Made by a program: the position numbers and the translations under genes. From positions 1,612,001-1,676,000 of the forward strand of contig NZ_JAATJI010000001.1 of the NCBI RefSeq assembly GCF_011927825.1: a DNA stretch of 64,000 nt, in the 5' to 3' direction. Positions 27,052 to 37,414 of the stretch are shown here, one piece after another; the stretch's first letter is position 1; every line of letters begins with the position of its first letter. The stretch is from Polymorphobacter fuscus. Lineage in GTDB: Bacteria > Pseudomonadota > Alphaproteobacteria > Sphingomonadales > Sphingomonadaceae. The notes under the pieces were generated by a model that was given only the letters and a program-made list of their open reading frames with translations, was not told the origin of the DNA and did no database searches.

Positions 27052-27942
27052 ATGATCCTGTCCATGTTGACCTTGCTCGCCGCCGCGGCGGCACCGTCCG
27101 ACGACGTTACCGTCACTGCCGACAAATTGCCGCCGGAAGCGATTGCGCCCGCCGCACGCGCCTTTGTCGACAATATGCTGCCGGTGCCCGTGCAAGGCCA
27201 ATATGCGCGCTGGCAGGCACCGATCTGCCCGAAGATCATCGGCGTGGAAGATGCCGTCGCGGCCCGCGTCACGCGCCGGATCGCAGCCGTTGCGCAGGAA
27301 GCCAGGATCGCCGTTGCGCCGAACGGCTGCACCCCCAATCTGATCGTGTGGTTCTCGCAGGACGCCCGCCGCGATGTCGCCGCGATCCTCGGCAAGAAGC
27401 CGCTAAGCGCCGAAGGCGTGAGCCCGGAGGATCGCAAGCGCCTGCTTGAAGCGCCGATGCCGGTGCGTTGGTGGCACGCAACCCAGGCAGGCAGCAGCGA
27501 TGGCAGCGGCATGACCCGCACCGCCAGCGCCACTGCCGGTGCGCAGTTCGTCAATGCCGATGGTACCGGCACCGGCGTCGGCGGCCCGCAGACCGACTCG
27601 ACCAACAGCTATTCTTCCAGCCTTATCGATACGCACCTCAGCATCGGCATCATCTATGCCGCTGCGGCAGTGGATATTCCCCTGACCACCGGCCATTCGC
27701 TCGATTCGGTGGCAAATTATGTTGCCATGGTGACGCTGGCGCCGACGCCGCTGACGGTGACTCCGCCCGCGGTACCGAGCATCCTGGCGCTGTTCACGTC
27801 GCCGCCGACCGAGACCGTAAAGCCGCTGACGGCGTGGGACAGCGCCTATCTCGACGCGCTGGCGCACATGGCCGGCAACCGCAAGGCCAACCGCCAGCGC
27901 GGCCAGTTGGTCAGCGCCGTGACCAAGGCGATGAAGCCCTAG
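27052..27942 (+). CDS. Exported protein of unknown function, paralogue 2
   Basis: 296 residues, ATG 27052 after GGGGAGAG. Same architecture as the preceding gene: signal peptide, VTVTADKLPPEAIAPAARAF, GQYARWQAPIC, RVTRRIAAVA, MPVRWWHA, SSSLIDTH, VPSILALFTSPP and a basic C terminus with NRKANRQRG. Both conserved Cys are kept. It carries an extra Gly/Ser/Thr-rich insertion (SSDGSGMTRTASATAG) relative to its neighbour. Tandem duplication is clear; function is unknown. Confidence 0.8.
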   Translation: MILSMLTLLAAAAAPSDDVTVTADKLPPEAIAPAARAFVDNMLPVPVQGQYARWQAPICPKIIGVEDAVAARVTRRIAAVAQEARIAVAPNGCTPNLIVWFSQDARRDVAAILGKKPLSAEGVSPEDRKRLLEAPMPVRWWHATQAGSSDGSGMTRTASATAGAQFVNADGTGTGVGGPQTDSTNSYSSSLIDTHLSIGIIYAAAAVDIPLTTGHSLDSVANYVAMVTLAPTPLTVTPPAVPSILALFTSPPTETVKPLTAWDSAYLDALAHMAGNRKANRQRGQLVSAVTKAMKP

Positions 27943-27989
27943 CGTTCCTTTGATTCAAGTGGAGTCGGCTCCGGCAAACAAGACGACCC

Positions 27990-29528
<1,539 letters not shown>

Positions 29529-29587
29529 GGGATTGGCCTGCCTTCAATCGGGTTCCGGATTAAGCATCTCGAGCTTGGCGGAAGGTC

Positions 29588-29646
29588 CCTCAGGCGCGGT
29601 GGCTCAAGCCCGGTGGGCGAGCGGAAACGTCGCGCCTAAGGGCGCG
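29588..29646 (-). promoter_or_regulatory. Mutually exclusive hairpins in the leuA leader
   Basis: On the leuA strand, CGCGCC (29646-29641) can pair with GGCGCG (29636-29631) over the loop CTTA. Alternatively CCTTAGGCGCG (29641-29631) can pair with CGCGCCTGAGG (29598-29588) in an 11-base stem with one G-U. The first hairpin covers the last codons and stop of the leader peptide; the second uses its 3' arm. A third small hairpin (29603-29621, GCCC/GGGC) lies in the long loop. This is the geometry of leader-peptide control, but no U-run is visible, so termination by an intrinsic terminator is not shown. Confidence 0.5.
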
Positions 29647-29680
29647 TAAGTCGAAGCAGGGGCAGGCTGTTCCTGAACAT
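29636..29680 (-). CDS. Putative leuA leader peptide
   Basis: A 14-residue frame, MFRNSLPLLRLTRP, ending in TAG. Four of 14 residues are Leu, at positions 6, 8, 9 and 11, just before the hairpin. No Shine-Dalgarno sequence is present; the ATG lies seven bases after a likely -10 box, so the transcript would begin at or next to the ATG, as known for leaderless leader peptides in some Alphaproteobacteria such as trpL of Sinorhizobium. Leader function is inferred from position, Leu content and the hairpins. Confidence 0.5.
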   Translation of the reverse strand: MFRNSLPLLRLTRP

Positions 29681-29686
29681 GGCCGG

Positions 29687-29715
29687 ATCATGCACATTTC
29701 GGGCGCGGCTGTCCA
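29687..29715 (-). promoter_or_regulatory. leuA promoter
   Basis: On the leuA strand TGGACA (29715-29710) and CATGAT (29692-29687) are separated by exactly 17 bases. The -35 box is centred in a 20-base inverted repeat (29703-29722, arms GCGCGGCT and AGCCGCGC) that could be an operator or the end of the ompW transcript. Confidence 0.5.
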
Positions 29716-29779
29716 GCCGCGCCGCGCAACGGTCCGGAAATCGGGGCGGCGCGTTCCGTCACGCACCGCCCGCCAAGGT

Positions 29780-30451
29780 TCAGAAACGCATGCCGAGCCC
29801 CACACCGACGACGATCGGATTGATCTTGACGTCGACACTGTTGACCAGCGCTCCTGTCGTCAGCCGCGCGGTCGTGGTCATGTCGATATATTTGATGTCG
29901 AGATTGACGAACAACGTCTCCGTCAGGTCGAAATCGACCCCGGCCTGCGCGGCCCAGCCGAAGCTGTTTTTCAGGCTGAGGTCGGTGCGGCCGATTGCCG
30001 TGTCGAGCGCGTCCGACGTGCCGGCGCCATAGAAGATCGTGTAGTTGATCCCGGCGCCGAGATAGGGACGAACCTTGGCGGCCGGTGCAAGATGATATTG
30101 CAGCGTCAGCGTCGGCGGCAGCACCCAGGTGTGGCCGAGATCGGACAGTCCCGACAGGCTGCCGCGGCCGCTGAGGCCGTGCCGAGTGGTCGCGGCGATC
30201 AGTTCCAGCCCGAGATGATCAGTGGCCATATAGGTGAAATCGATTTCGGGCATGAAGCTGTTGCCGACTCCGACGCTGCCGCCGGGAAAAGTCGGCAGCA
30301 CCGGCCCCGAACGTTCGTTGGGCACCACCGCGATCGCCCGCAGCCGCACCAGCACGTCGCCGGCCTTCGCCGTGGCCGGCGTCGCTGCCAGGGCAGCCAA
30401 CAGGGTCGCCGCCGAAAGGCTGGCGATGCGCAGGCGTGGCGAAAGCGTCAT
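29780..30451 (-). CDS. ompW: OmpW family outer membrane protein
   Basis: 223 residues. Signal peptide ending in ATPATAKAG, then a small beta-barrel beginning GDVLVRLRAIAVVPNE. OmpW marks are TYMATDHLGLELIAAT, TLTLQYHLAP, VRPYLGAGINYT and the terminal aromatic VGVGLGMRF. OmpW forms an eight-stranded barrel for small hydrophobic molecules. ATG 30451 follows AAGGA at seven bases; in-frame ATGs at 30469 and 30478 coincide with the predicted transcript start and are unlikely. An Fnr/FixK-like box lies upstream, which fits oxygen control of ompW in other bacteria. Confidence 0.93.
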   Translation of the reverse strand: MTLSPRLRIASLSAATLLAALAATPATAKAGDVLVRLRAIAVVPNERSGPVLPTFPGGSVGVGNSFMPEIDFTYMATDHLGLELIAATTRHGLSGRGSLSGLSDLGHTWVLPPTLTLQYHLAPAAKVRPYLGAGINYTIFYGAGTSDALDTAIGRTDLSLKNSFGWAAQAGVDFDLTETLFVNLDIKYIDMTTTARLTTGALVNSVDVKINPIVVGVGLGMRF

Positions 30452-30476
30452 GGGGAGGTCCTTGGTCATGTTCGTC

Positions 30477-30533
30477 ATTATAGGTGGCGCCGGCATGGGC
30501 GCGTTTGCACCCAGGGACTTTGATCTGGCGCAA
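30477..30533 (-). promoter_or_regulatory. ompW promoter with Fnr/FixK-like box
   Basis: A perfect TATAAT is at 30482-30477 on the ompW strand with no good -35. TTGATCTGGCGCAA at 30520-30533 on the + strand resembles the Fnr/FixK consensus TTGAT-N4-ATCAA (one perfect half, the other with two differences) and is centred about 56 bases upstream of the expected transcript start. Poor -35 plus an upstream box suggests an activated promoter. The divergent YHS gene could share the site. Confidence 0.55.
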
Positions 30534-30612
30534 ACCGCGCCCGCGCCGGGAACTTCGGCCGACGCGCGGCCTTTCATCGTATCGACTCTCGCCCTATCGT
30601 CGGTTCCGTGCG

Positions 30613-30638
30613 GTTCGACAGACCCGTTCGACAGACCC
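30613..30638. repeat. 13-base tandem duplication before the YHS gene
   Basis: GTTCGACAGACCC occurs twice in perfect tandem, ending 17 bases before the YHS gene start. It may alter spacing of its upstream region; likely a recent slippage product. Confidence 0.7.
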
Positions 30639-30655
30639 GTATGAAGGTTCGCTAT

Positions 30656-31093
30656 ATGCACCGCCCCCTCGTCTTTGCCATTGCCCTGGCGCTTTCGGTC
30701 CCGGCGCCGCTGCTGGCGGTGCCGGCGTGGCCCGGCACCGAAGCCGAGGCGCCGGCCATCGGCGGTTGGGATCCGGTCAGCTATTTCACCGGCACGCCGG
30801 CGCCAGGCGATACCGCCTTCACCGCGACCATCGGAACAGCCAGCTTCCGCTTCGCCAGCGCCGCCAATCGCGATGCGTTCATCGCCGACCCGGCCCGCTA
30901 CACACCGCAATTCGGCGGCCATTGCGCCTGGGCCGCGTCCCAGGGCCGGCTGGCGACCCCCGACCCCAGGCTGTGGAAGATCGTCGACGCCAAGCTGTAT
31001 CTCAACTGCAGCGACGAGGCTGAAAAGAAGTGGCTGGCCGACGTGCCGGGCAACATCGCCAAGGGCAACGCCTTCTGGGCAACGCAGCAATAG
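30656..31093 (+). CDS. YHS-domain exported protein
   Basis: 145 residues from ATG 30656 (GAAGG eight bases upstream); an ATG at 30641 would add five residues. Signal peptide ends near PAPLLAVPAW. The YHS-like core is IGGWDPVSYFTGTPAPGD, then FRFASAANRDAFIADPARY and FGGHCAWAASQG, a fold linked to metal and heavy-metal proteins. A second Cys lies in LYLNCSDEAEKKW. Periplasmic location is likely. DUF2721 gene follows after five bases. Confidence 0.87.
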   Translation: MHRPLVFAIALALSVPAPLLAVPAWPGTEAEAPAIGGWDPVSYFTGTPAPGDTAFTATIGTASFRFASAANRDAFIADPARYTPQFGGHCAWAASQGRLATPDPRLWKIVDAKLYLNCSDEAEKKWLADVPGNIAKGNAFWATQQ

Positions 31094-31098
31094 CCGGC

Positions 31099-31566
31099 AT
31101 GGTCGAACCGCTCCAAGTCGATTCGATCGCGCAAAGCATCCAGCTTGCGGTCGCGCCGGTCTTCCTGCTCACCGGCATCGGTTCGATGCTCAACGTGCTG
31201 GCGACCCGGCTCGGCCGCATCACCGATCGTGCCCGCAAGATCGAAGGCGATATCTCGGGCTATCCGTCGGAACGGCGGCGGATGGCGATCGCCGAGCTGG
31301 CGATCCTGGACCGGCGCATGGCCGCGTCGCACTGGGCAATCGCGCTGTGCACTTGCTCGGCGCTGCTCGTCTGCATCGTCGTCGCCGTTTTGTTCGTCGG
31401 GGAACTCGTGCCGATGCGCGGCACGGCGGCGGTGCCGGTGCTGTTCATCGCCGCGATGACGCTGCTCATCGCCGGGCTGATGCTGTTCCTGTTCGAAGTC
31501 CAGGTGGCGTTGCGGTCGGTGCGCATCCGCGCCGCCTTTTTCGTCGATGGCGAGGATCTGAAATAG
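31099..31566 (+). CDS. DUF2721 membrane protein
   Basis: 155 residues. DUF2721 core QSIQLAVAPVFLLTGIGSML, then a conserved RLGRITDRARKIE loop, and two C-terminal membrane segments (about 85-105 and 116-137). ATG 31099 is five bases after the YHS stop, with no strong ribosome site, so coupling is likely. Function of the family unknown. Converges with ilvC. Confidence 0.88.
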   Translation: MVEPLQVDSIAQSIQLAVAPVFLLTGIGSMLNVLATRLGRITDRARKIEGDISGYPSERRRMAIAELAILDRRMAASHWAIALCTCSALLVCIVVAVLFVGELVPMRGTAAVPVLFIAAMTLLIAGLMLFLFEVQVALRSVRIRAAFFVDGEDLK

Positions 31567-31629
31567 CCGGTGGCGGCTGGCGGGCGATTGCCCCGCCAGC
31601 CGGTCATCAGCGCGCCGCCGCGGCGGCGC

Positions 31630-32769
<1,140 letters not shown>

Positions 32770-33279
32770 TCACACCGCGTCCGCGCCGCGCGCGATCGCC
32801 ACCACGCCGGTCCGCGCCACCTCGACCAGCCCGACTTCCCGCATCAGCGCGATGAACTGGTCGACCTTCGACGTCGGCCCCGACACTTCGAACACGAAAC
32901 TGCCTGTCGTGGTGTCCACCGGCCGCGCCCGGAAAATGTCGGCAATCCGCAGTGCCTCGTCGCGCAGCCCCGCCTTGCCCGCCACCTTGACCAGCGCCAT
33001 CTCGCGTTCGACATGGGGCCCAAGCGCCGTCAGGTCCAGCACCCGGTGCACCGGCACGATCCGGTCGAGCTGGGCGATGATCTGTTCGATCACCGGCGGC
33101 GGCCCGGTGGTCACCACCGTGATCCGGCTGACTTCATGATCTCCCGACACATCTGCGACGGTCAACGAGTCGATATTGTAGCCCCGCGCCGAGAACAGCC
33201 CGACGATGCGCGCCAGCACTCCGGCTTCATTGTCGACCAGGATGGAGAGCGTGTGCCGTTCCGAGGGAAGGTGTTTCAT
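32770..33279 (-). CDS. ilvN: Acetolactate synthase small (regulatory) subunit
   Basis: 169 residues. ACT domain at the N terminus with HTLSILVDNEAGVLARIVGL and FSARGYNIDSLTV, which binds valine for feedback control, then the C-terminal domain with GPTSKVDQFI. Length is that of the IlvH/IlvN type. Its start overlaps the small gene's stop (ATGA), keeping it coupled with ilvB through that gene. Confidence 0.97.
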   Translation of the reverse strand: MKHLPSERHTLSILVDNEAGVLARIVGLFSARGYNIDSLTVADVSGDHEVSRITVVTTGPPPVIEQIIAQLDRIVPVHRVLDLTALGPHVEREMALVKVAGKAGLRDEALRIADIFRARPVDTTTGSFVFEVSGPTSKVDQFIALMREVGLVEVARTGVVAIARGADAV

Positions 33280-33524
33280 TGCACGAGGCGCCCGACCACA
33301 TCGTCGCGCGCCAAGACAAAATCATGCCACTGGGCGGGGTCGATCGGGCTGCCATCAGAGAAGAACGACATGTCCATTGCACTGAGCAACATGCCCATTT
33401 CTTCATTCTGCTTCAGGCCGCGCTCCCAGAACATCTCCAGAAAACGCTGTGCGGTTAGGAAGGCGACACGCATCGAAATCAACTCGTCGGCGTGCGGGAC
33501 GGCGGTTTCGAAATGGCCTGCCAT
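33276..33524 (-). CDS. 82-residue protein coupled between ilvB and ilvN
   Basis: 82 residues. ATG 33524 overlaps the ilvB stop (TGATG) and its stop overlaps the ilvN start (ATGA), so it must be translated for efficient coupling. It begins AGHFETAVPHADELISMRVA, continues FLTAQRFLEMFWERGLKQNEEMG, and ends HDFVLARDDVVGRLVQ. Mixed helical, soluble, with no signal peptide, no Cys and no recognised domain. Because ilvB and ilvN products bind each other, a role in that enzyme complex is possible but unproven. Confidence 0.72.
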   Translation of the reverse strand: MAGHFETAVPHADELISMRVAFLTAQRFLEMFWERGLKQNEEMGMLLSAMDMSFFSDGSPIDPAQWHDFVLARDDVVGRLVQ

Positions 33525-35272
33525 CACACCAGCGCCTTCGCATCTTCGTCCGCCTCGCCGCGCGTTTCGCTGGCGTGGAGAATCATGTCGGTGTGCGATG
33601 CCCCCGACGGGATCATCGGAAAACAGTTCGCCGTCTGCGACACCCGGCAATCGACGATCACCGGGCCATCATGCGCCAGCATGGCTGCAATCCCGGCGTC
33701 GAGATCGTCCGGCCCTTCGATGACGATACCCTTCCAGCCATAGGCCTGCGCCAGCATCACAAAGTCGGGAAGCGAGTCCGAATAGCTTTCGGAATAGCGC
33801 CCGCCGTGGTTCAACTCCTGCCACTGGCGCACCATCCCCATATACTGGTTGTTGATGATGAAGATCTTCACCGGCAGGCGATATTGCGTCGCCGTGCCGA
33901 GCTCCTGGATGTTCATCTGGATGCTCGCCTCGCCGGCAATGTCGATCACCAGCGCACCGGGGTTCGCCACCTGCGCGCCGATCGCCGCCGGCAGGCCATA
34001 GCCCATCGTGCCGAGCCCGCCGCTGGTCAGCCATTTGTTGGGATCGTGAAAGCCGAAATGCTGCGCCGCCCACATCTGGTGCTGGCCGACTTCGGTGGAA
34101 ATGATCGGCTTTTGCGCCCGCGTCAGCTCGTAGAGCCGCTTGATGGCGTGCTGCGGCATCAGTTCGGGCCCGGTCTGGCGATAGCCGAAGGAATCGCGCG
34201 CGCGCCACCCGGCGATGTCGGACCACCACGCCGCCAGGTCGGCCGCACGGTGGCCGCGCGCACGCCAGATCTTGATCATGTCCTCGATGACGCCGCCGAC
34301 ATCACCGATGATGCCCAGGTCGACACGCACCGTCTTGTTGATCGACGAGCGGTCGATATCGACATGGATCTTCCGGGAATCGGGCGAAAAGGCATCGAGC
34401 CGCCCCGTCACCCGATCATCGAACCGCGCCCCCAGGCACACCATCAGGTCCGACCGGTTCATCGCCATATTGGCTTCATACGACCCGTGCATGCCCAGCA
34501 TGCCGAGGAACTGCGGATGGTCATCGGGCATGGTGCCCAGCCCCATCAGCGTCGATGTCACCGGCGCGCCGGTCAGCTTCGCCAATTCGCGCAGCAACTG
34601 CGTCGCCACCGGCCCCGAATTGATGATGCCGCCGCCGGTGTAGAAGATCGGCCGCTCGGCCGCCGCGATCATCTCCACCGCCGCCTCGATGGCGGCGCGG
34701 TCGCCCTTCACCTGCGGCTTGTAGGTCTTGTGCCCCGTCACGCCCGGCTTGTCGTACCGCGCCTTCAGGATCTGCACATCCTTGGGAATATCGATGACCA
34801 CCGGCCCGGGGCGACCCGAGCGCGCGATGTAAAAGGCCTCGTGCAGCACCGGCCCCAACCGCGCCGTGTCCTTGACGAGATAATTGTGCTTCGAACAATG
34901 CCGGGTGATGCCGACGGTGTCGCATTCCTGAAAGGCATCGGTGCCGATCAGGTGCGTCGGCACCTGCCCGGTCAGCACGAGCAGCGGGATCGAATCCATC
35001 AGTGCGTCGGTAATGCCGGTGACGGCGTTGGTGGCGCCAGGGCCCGATGTCACCAGCACCACGCCGACCTTTCCGGTCGACCGGGCATAGCCTTCCGCAG
35101 CGTGCACCGCCGCCTGTTCGTGGCGCACGAGGATATGGCGAATGCGATCCTGCGCGAAAATGGCGTCGTAAATCGGCAGCACGGCACCGCCCGGATAACC
35201 GAACACGACCTCGACACCAAGGTCGGCCAATGCCTGTACGACGATTTCAGCGCCTGTCAGCTCCGCGCCCAC
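33524..35272 (-). CDS. ilvB: Acetolactate synthase large (catalytic) subunit
   Basis: 582 residues. ThDP-dependent condensation of pyruvate. The catalytic Glu52 is in VRHEQAAVHAAEGYAR. The ThDP/Mg site reads GEASIQMN-X15-NNQYMGM; here the usual Asp of the GDG/GDA motif is Glu. The FAD-like middle domain is present. Start is GTG 35272, with AAGGA seven bases upstream and a good promoter just before. It heads the operon ilvB-orf-ilvN-ilvC. Confidence 0.97.
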   Translation of the reverse strand: MGAELTGAEIVVQALADLGVEVVFGYPGGAVLPIYDAIFAQDRIRHILVRHEQAAVHAAEGYARSTGKVGVVLVTSGPGATNAVTGITDALMDSIPLLVLTGQVPTHLIGTDAFQECDTVGITRHCSKHNYLVKDTARLGPVLHEAFYIARSGRPGPVVIDIPKDVQILKARYDKPGVTGHKTYKPQVKGDRAAIEAAVEMIAAAERPIFYTGGGIINSGPVATQLLRELAKLTGAPVTSTLMGLGTMPDDHPQFLGMLGMHGSYEANMAMNRSDLMVCLGARFDDRVTGRLDAFSPDSRKIHVDIDRSSINKTVRVDLGIIGDVGGVIEDMIKIWRARGHRAADLAAWWSDIAGWRARDSFGYRQTGPELMPQHAIKRLYELTRAQKPIISTEVGQHQMWAAQHFGFHDPNKWLTSGGLGTMGYGLPAAIGAQVANPGALVIDIAGEASIQMNIQELGTATQYRLPVKIFIINNQYMGMVRQWQELNHGGRYSESYSDSLPDFVMLAQAYGWKGIVIEGPDDLDAGIAAMLAHDGPVIVDCRVSQTANCFPMIPSGASHTDMILHASETRGEADEDAKALV

Positions 35273-35308
35273 GTTGATATCCTTTACCGCAACACTTGGA
35301 AGGGTCGC

Positions 35309-35337
35309 GACATAGGAGCGTTTAGTTGCGCTGTCAA
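35309..35337 (-). promoter_or_regulatory. ilvB operon promoter
   Basis: On the ilvB strand TTGACA (35337-35332) and TATGTC (35314-35309) are separated by 17 bases, a near-consensus sigma-70-type promoter. The expected start leaves a leader of only about 30 bases, so no attenuator lies between the promoter and ilvB, in contrast to leuA. Confidence 0.7.
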
Positions 35338-35404
35338 ACCGTTTCGACGCAATAAAACTACAAAAACTGCGCCTGATCGGATTGGAAATGCTGGGGAGCG
35401 CGGC

Positions 35405-36376
35405 TCAGGCGTTCGCAGCGGCCCCCTTGCGGCGCATCGCCGTCCCGACCAGGCCGAAGCCGGCGATGAGCATGGCCCAGGTCGATGGCTCAGGAACGTC
35501 GTTGAGCCCGACGAAGCCGCCGATGTCGCGCGCCAGCGCCTGCTGGACCTTGCTGGTGACATGAATGCCGTCGAAGCTGAGATAGCCGGTGCAATCGATG
35601 CCGGGGCCAGGCGTCACCGCCGCGAGGCAGGGGGTGTTGAAATCGAGATTCTGCGGCAGGCCGAATTGCGTGGGGTCGGCCTGCAACCGCGTGAAAAAGC
35701 TGAAATAGCTGTAGCGGTACAGGTTGGCAGACAGCCCGGGTTCGACTGCATCCAGCGCGGTATCGAGCAGCCCCTGCAGCGCCAACCCTTCGACCTCGAG
35801 CGGATTCGGCACGCCGAGCACAAGGATGTTCTGGGCGCCGAAGGCGCTCAGCGTCGAAACCGCACCGACCATGTTGTTGACATAGGCCGCCTGATACTGC
35901 GCCACCGTCAACCCTTCGCGGTCCGCATCGGTCCCCTGGATGGCATTGACGTCGTTGTTGCCAAAATTGACGATGTAGAGCGCGTTTGGGTCGACGAAAC
36001 CCACCTGGGAAAAATACAGCCCCGCCTGGCTCGCAAGGCCGGGAATTGCGACCACCGGCGGTCCGGCGCTGATGATATCGTCCTGCGCGGCACGGGCGCC
36101 GCCAAAGGAGAAATTGTTTCCGCCATTGAGCGACGCCACCGTCGGCGCGCCATATTGCGCATAGCTCAACCGGTCGACCCAGGTCGGGCCATCGGCAAAG
36201 CGACCGTACCAGAAACCCTGGGACGCATCGGGAATGGTGTTTCCGGTCGCGGCGGCAATATTGCCGGCGTCGGTGAAACTGTCACCAAAGACGTAAAAGG
36301 TCGACGGTGTCAGCGCCGCCGCCGGAACCGCAATGGCCATGACAGCCATTGCCAGAAACCCTGCCCCCAACCGCAT
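35405..36376 (-). CDS. PEP-CTERM SGNH/GDSL esterase 1
   Basis: 323 residues. Signal peptide (1-21, ending PAAAL), then SGNH hydrolase blocks: FGDSFTDAGN with Ser33, FGGARA (Gly), FGNNDVN (Asn), and FDGIHVT with the Asp/His pair. The C terminus is VPEPSTWAMLIAGFGLVG then RRKGAAANA, the exosortase tag. ATG 36376 follows GGGGAG at seven bases. Predicted to be a secreted, surface-sorted ester hydrolase of unknown substrate. Paralogous to the next gene upstream; 82 bases separate them, containing a small hairpin (arms ACCTTT and AAAGGT, 36393-36409). Confidence 0.9.
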   Translation of the reverse strand: MRLGAGFLAMAVMAIAVPAAALTPSTFYVFGDSFTDAGNIAAATGNTIPDASQGFWYGRFADGPTWVDRLSYAQYGAPTVASLNGGNNFSFGGARAAQDDIISAGPPVVAIPGLASQAGLYFSQVGFVDPNALYIVNFGNNDVNAIQGTDADREGLTVAQYQAAYVNNMVGAVSTLSAFGAQNILVLGVPNPLEVEGLALQGLLDTALDAVEPGLSANLYRYSYFSFFTRLQADPTQFGLPQNLDFNTPCLAAVTPGPGIDCTGYLSFDGIHVTSKVQQALARDIGGFVGLNDVPEPSTWAMLIAGFGLVGTAMRRKGAAANA

Positions 36377-36458
36377 GCCGATTCTCCCCAGAACCTTTAA
36401 CGAAAAGGTCTCATGGATCGCCTGGCCTGACAATAGCCTGCGCCGTGACAGCCGGGCC

Positions 36459-37412
36459 TCAGCGCGCAGCGTGATCCTGGACCATACGACGCTGCCGCAT
36501 CGACGCACCGACTAGCCCGAATCCGGCAATGAGCATCGCCCAGTTCGCCGGTTCGGGAACACCGAGAACCTGGACGATGTCGCGTGCGATGCCGCGCTGG
36601 ACCTGTGCGGTGAAGTGCGTGCCGTCGAAACTGAAATAGCCGGTGCAGTTGATCCCGCCATTGACCACGGGGTTGGCGGCAACGCACGGCGTGTCGAAAT
36701 CGACCGTGGCCGGAAAATTATAGGCGGTCGGATCCGCGGCAAAGCGCGTGTAGAAGTCCAGATAGGAGAAGCGATAAAGCTCGGCTTGCAACGTCGGCTC
36801 GACCGCGGTCAGCGCGGATTGCAGCTGCGATTCGATCGCCAGCCCGGCGGCGCCGCCAACGGGAATCCCCGTCACCAGGATCTTGCCGGCCCCGGCAGCG
36901 CTCAACGTCTGCACCGCCGTGACGGTGTTGCTGATCAGCAGGCCGGCTGCCTGTGCCGGCGTCAATGCACCGATGTCGTTCCCGCCGATGCCAAACAAGT
37001 CGTTGCCGCCGAAGTTGATGACGTACAAGCCATTGCCGTCCGCGGTGCCGCCGCTTGCCGCAAGATAGCTGCCAAGCTGCTGCGGCAGGCCCGGGACCGG
37101 AAATCCGCCATAGGCCGGCCCGATGGCGCGCGCACCGCCCCAGGCATAGTTGCTGCCGCCTGCCAGCGAGGGCGCCGTGTTCGCCCCGGCGAAACGCTGG
37201 TTGAGATAGTCGACATAGTTGAGGCCGTTGGTGAAGCGACCCTGATAATAGCCCTGTGCCGGATTGGGGTTGGCGCCGCCGGTCGCGATGCTGACATTGC
37301 CGGCATCGACCAACGAATCGCCGAACACATAGACGTTGGTCGCCTGTGCCGGCGCCGCCAGGCTGCCGAACGACGCGACAACAGCCGCTGCAACTGCAAT
37401 CAGAACCCGCAT
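36459..37412 (-). CDS. PEP-CTERM SGNH/GDSL esterase 2
   Basis: 317 residues. Signal peptide to about residue 24 (PAQA), then FGDSLVDAGN with Ser33, GGARA, FGGNDLF and FDGTHFT as the SGNH blocks. C-terminal tag VPEPANWAMLIAGFGLVG then MRQRR. The start ATG 37412 is preceded by GGGGAG six bases away, but that site is buried in a strong hairpin. Same family and order as the next gene; a tandem duplication. Cys in DFDTPCV and INCTGYF are shared. Confidence 0.9.
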   Translation of the reverse strand: MRVLIAVAAAVVASFGSLAAPAQATNVYVFGDSLVDAGNVSIATGGANPNPAQGYYQGRFTNGLNYVDYLNQRFAGANTAPSLAGGSNYAWGGARAIGPAYGGFPVPGLPQQLGSYLAASGGTADGNGLYVINFGGNDLFGIGGNDIGALTPAQAAGLLISNTVTAVQTLSAAGAGKILVTGIPVGGAAGLAIESQLQSALTAVEPTLQAELYRFSYLDFYTRFAADPTAYNFPATVDFDTPCVAANPVVNGGINCTGYFSFDGTHFTAQVQRGIARDIVQVLGVPEPANWAMLIAGFGLVGASMRQRRMVQDHAAR

Positions 37413-37414
37413 CG

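Noticed and set aside
30452..31090. An extension of ompW to 31090
   Set aside because: It would remove the signal peptide from the N terminus and overlap the divergent YHS gene; the AAGGA-preceded ATG at 30451 fits better.
35273..35404. Leader-peptide attenuator upstream of ilvB
   Set aside because: The fitted promoter leaves only about 30 bases of leader, too short for a leader peptide and hairpins.
33449..36400. A 983-codon open frame on the + strand opposite ilvB-orf-ilvN and an SGNH gene
   Set aside because: It is antisense to well-identified genes, has no ribosome site or known domain, and its Arg/His-rich translation is typical of GC-rich shadow frames.
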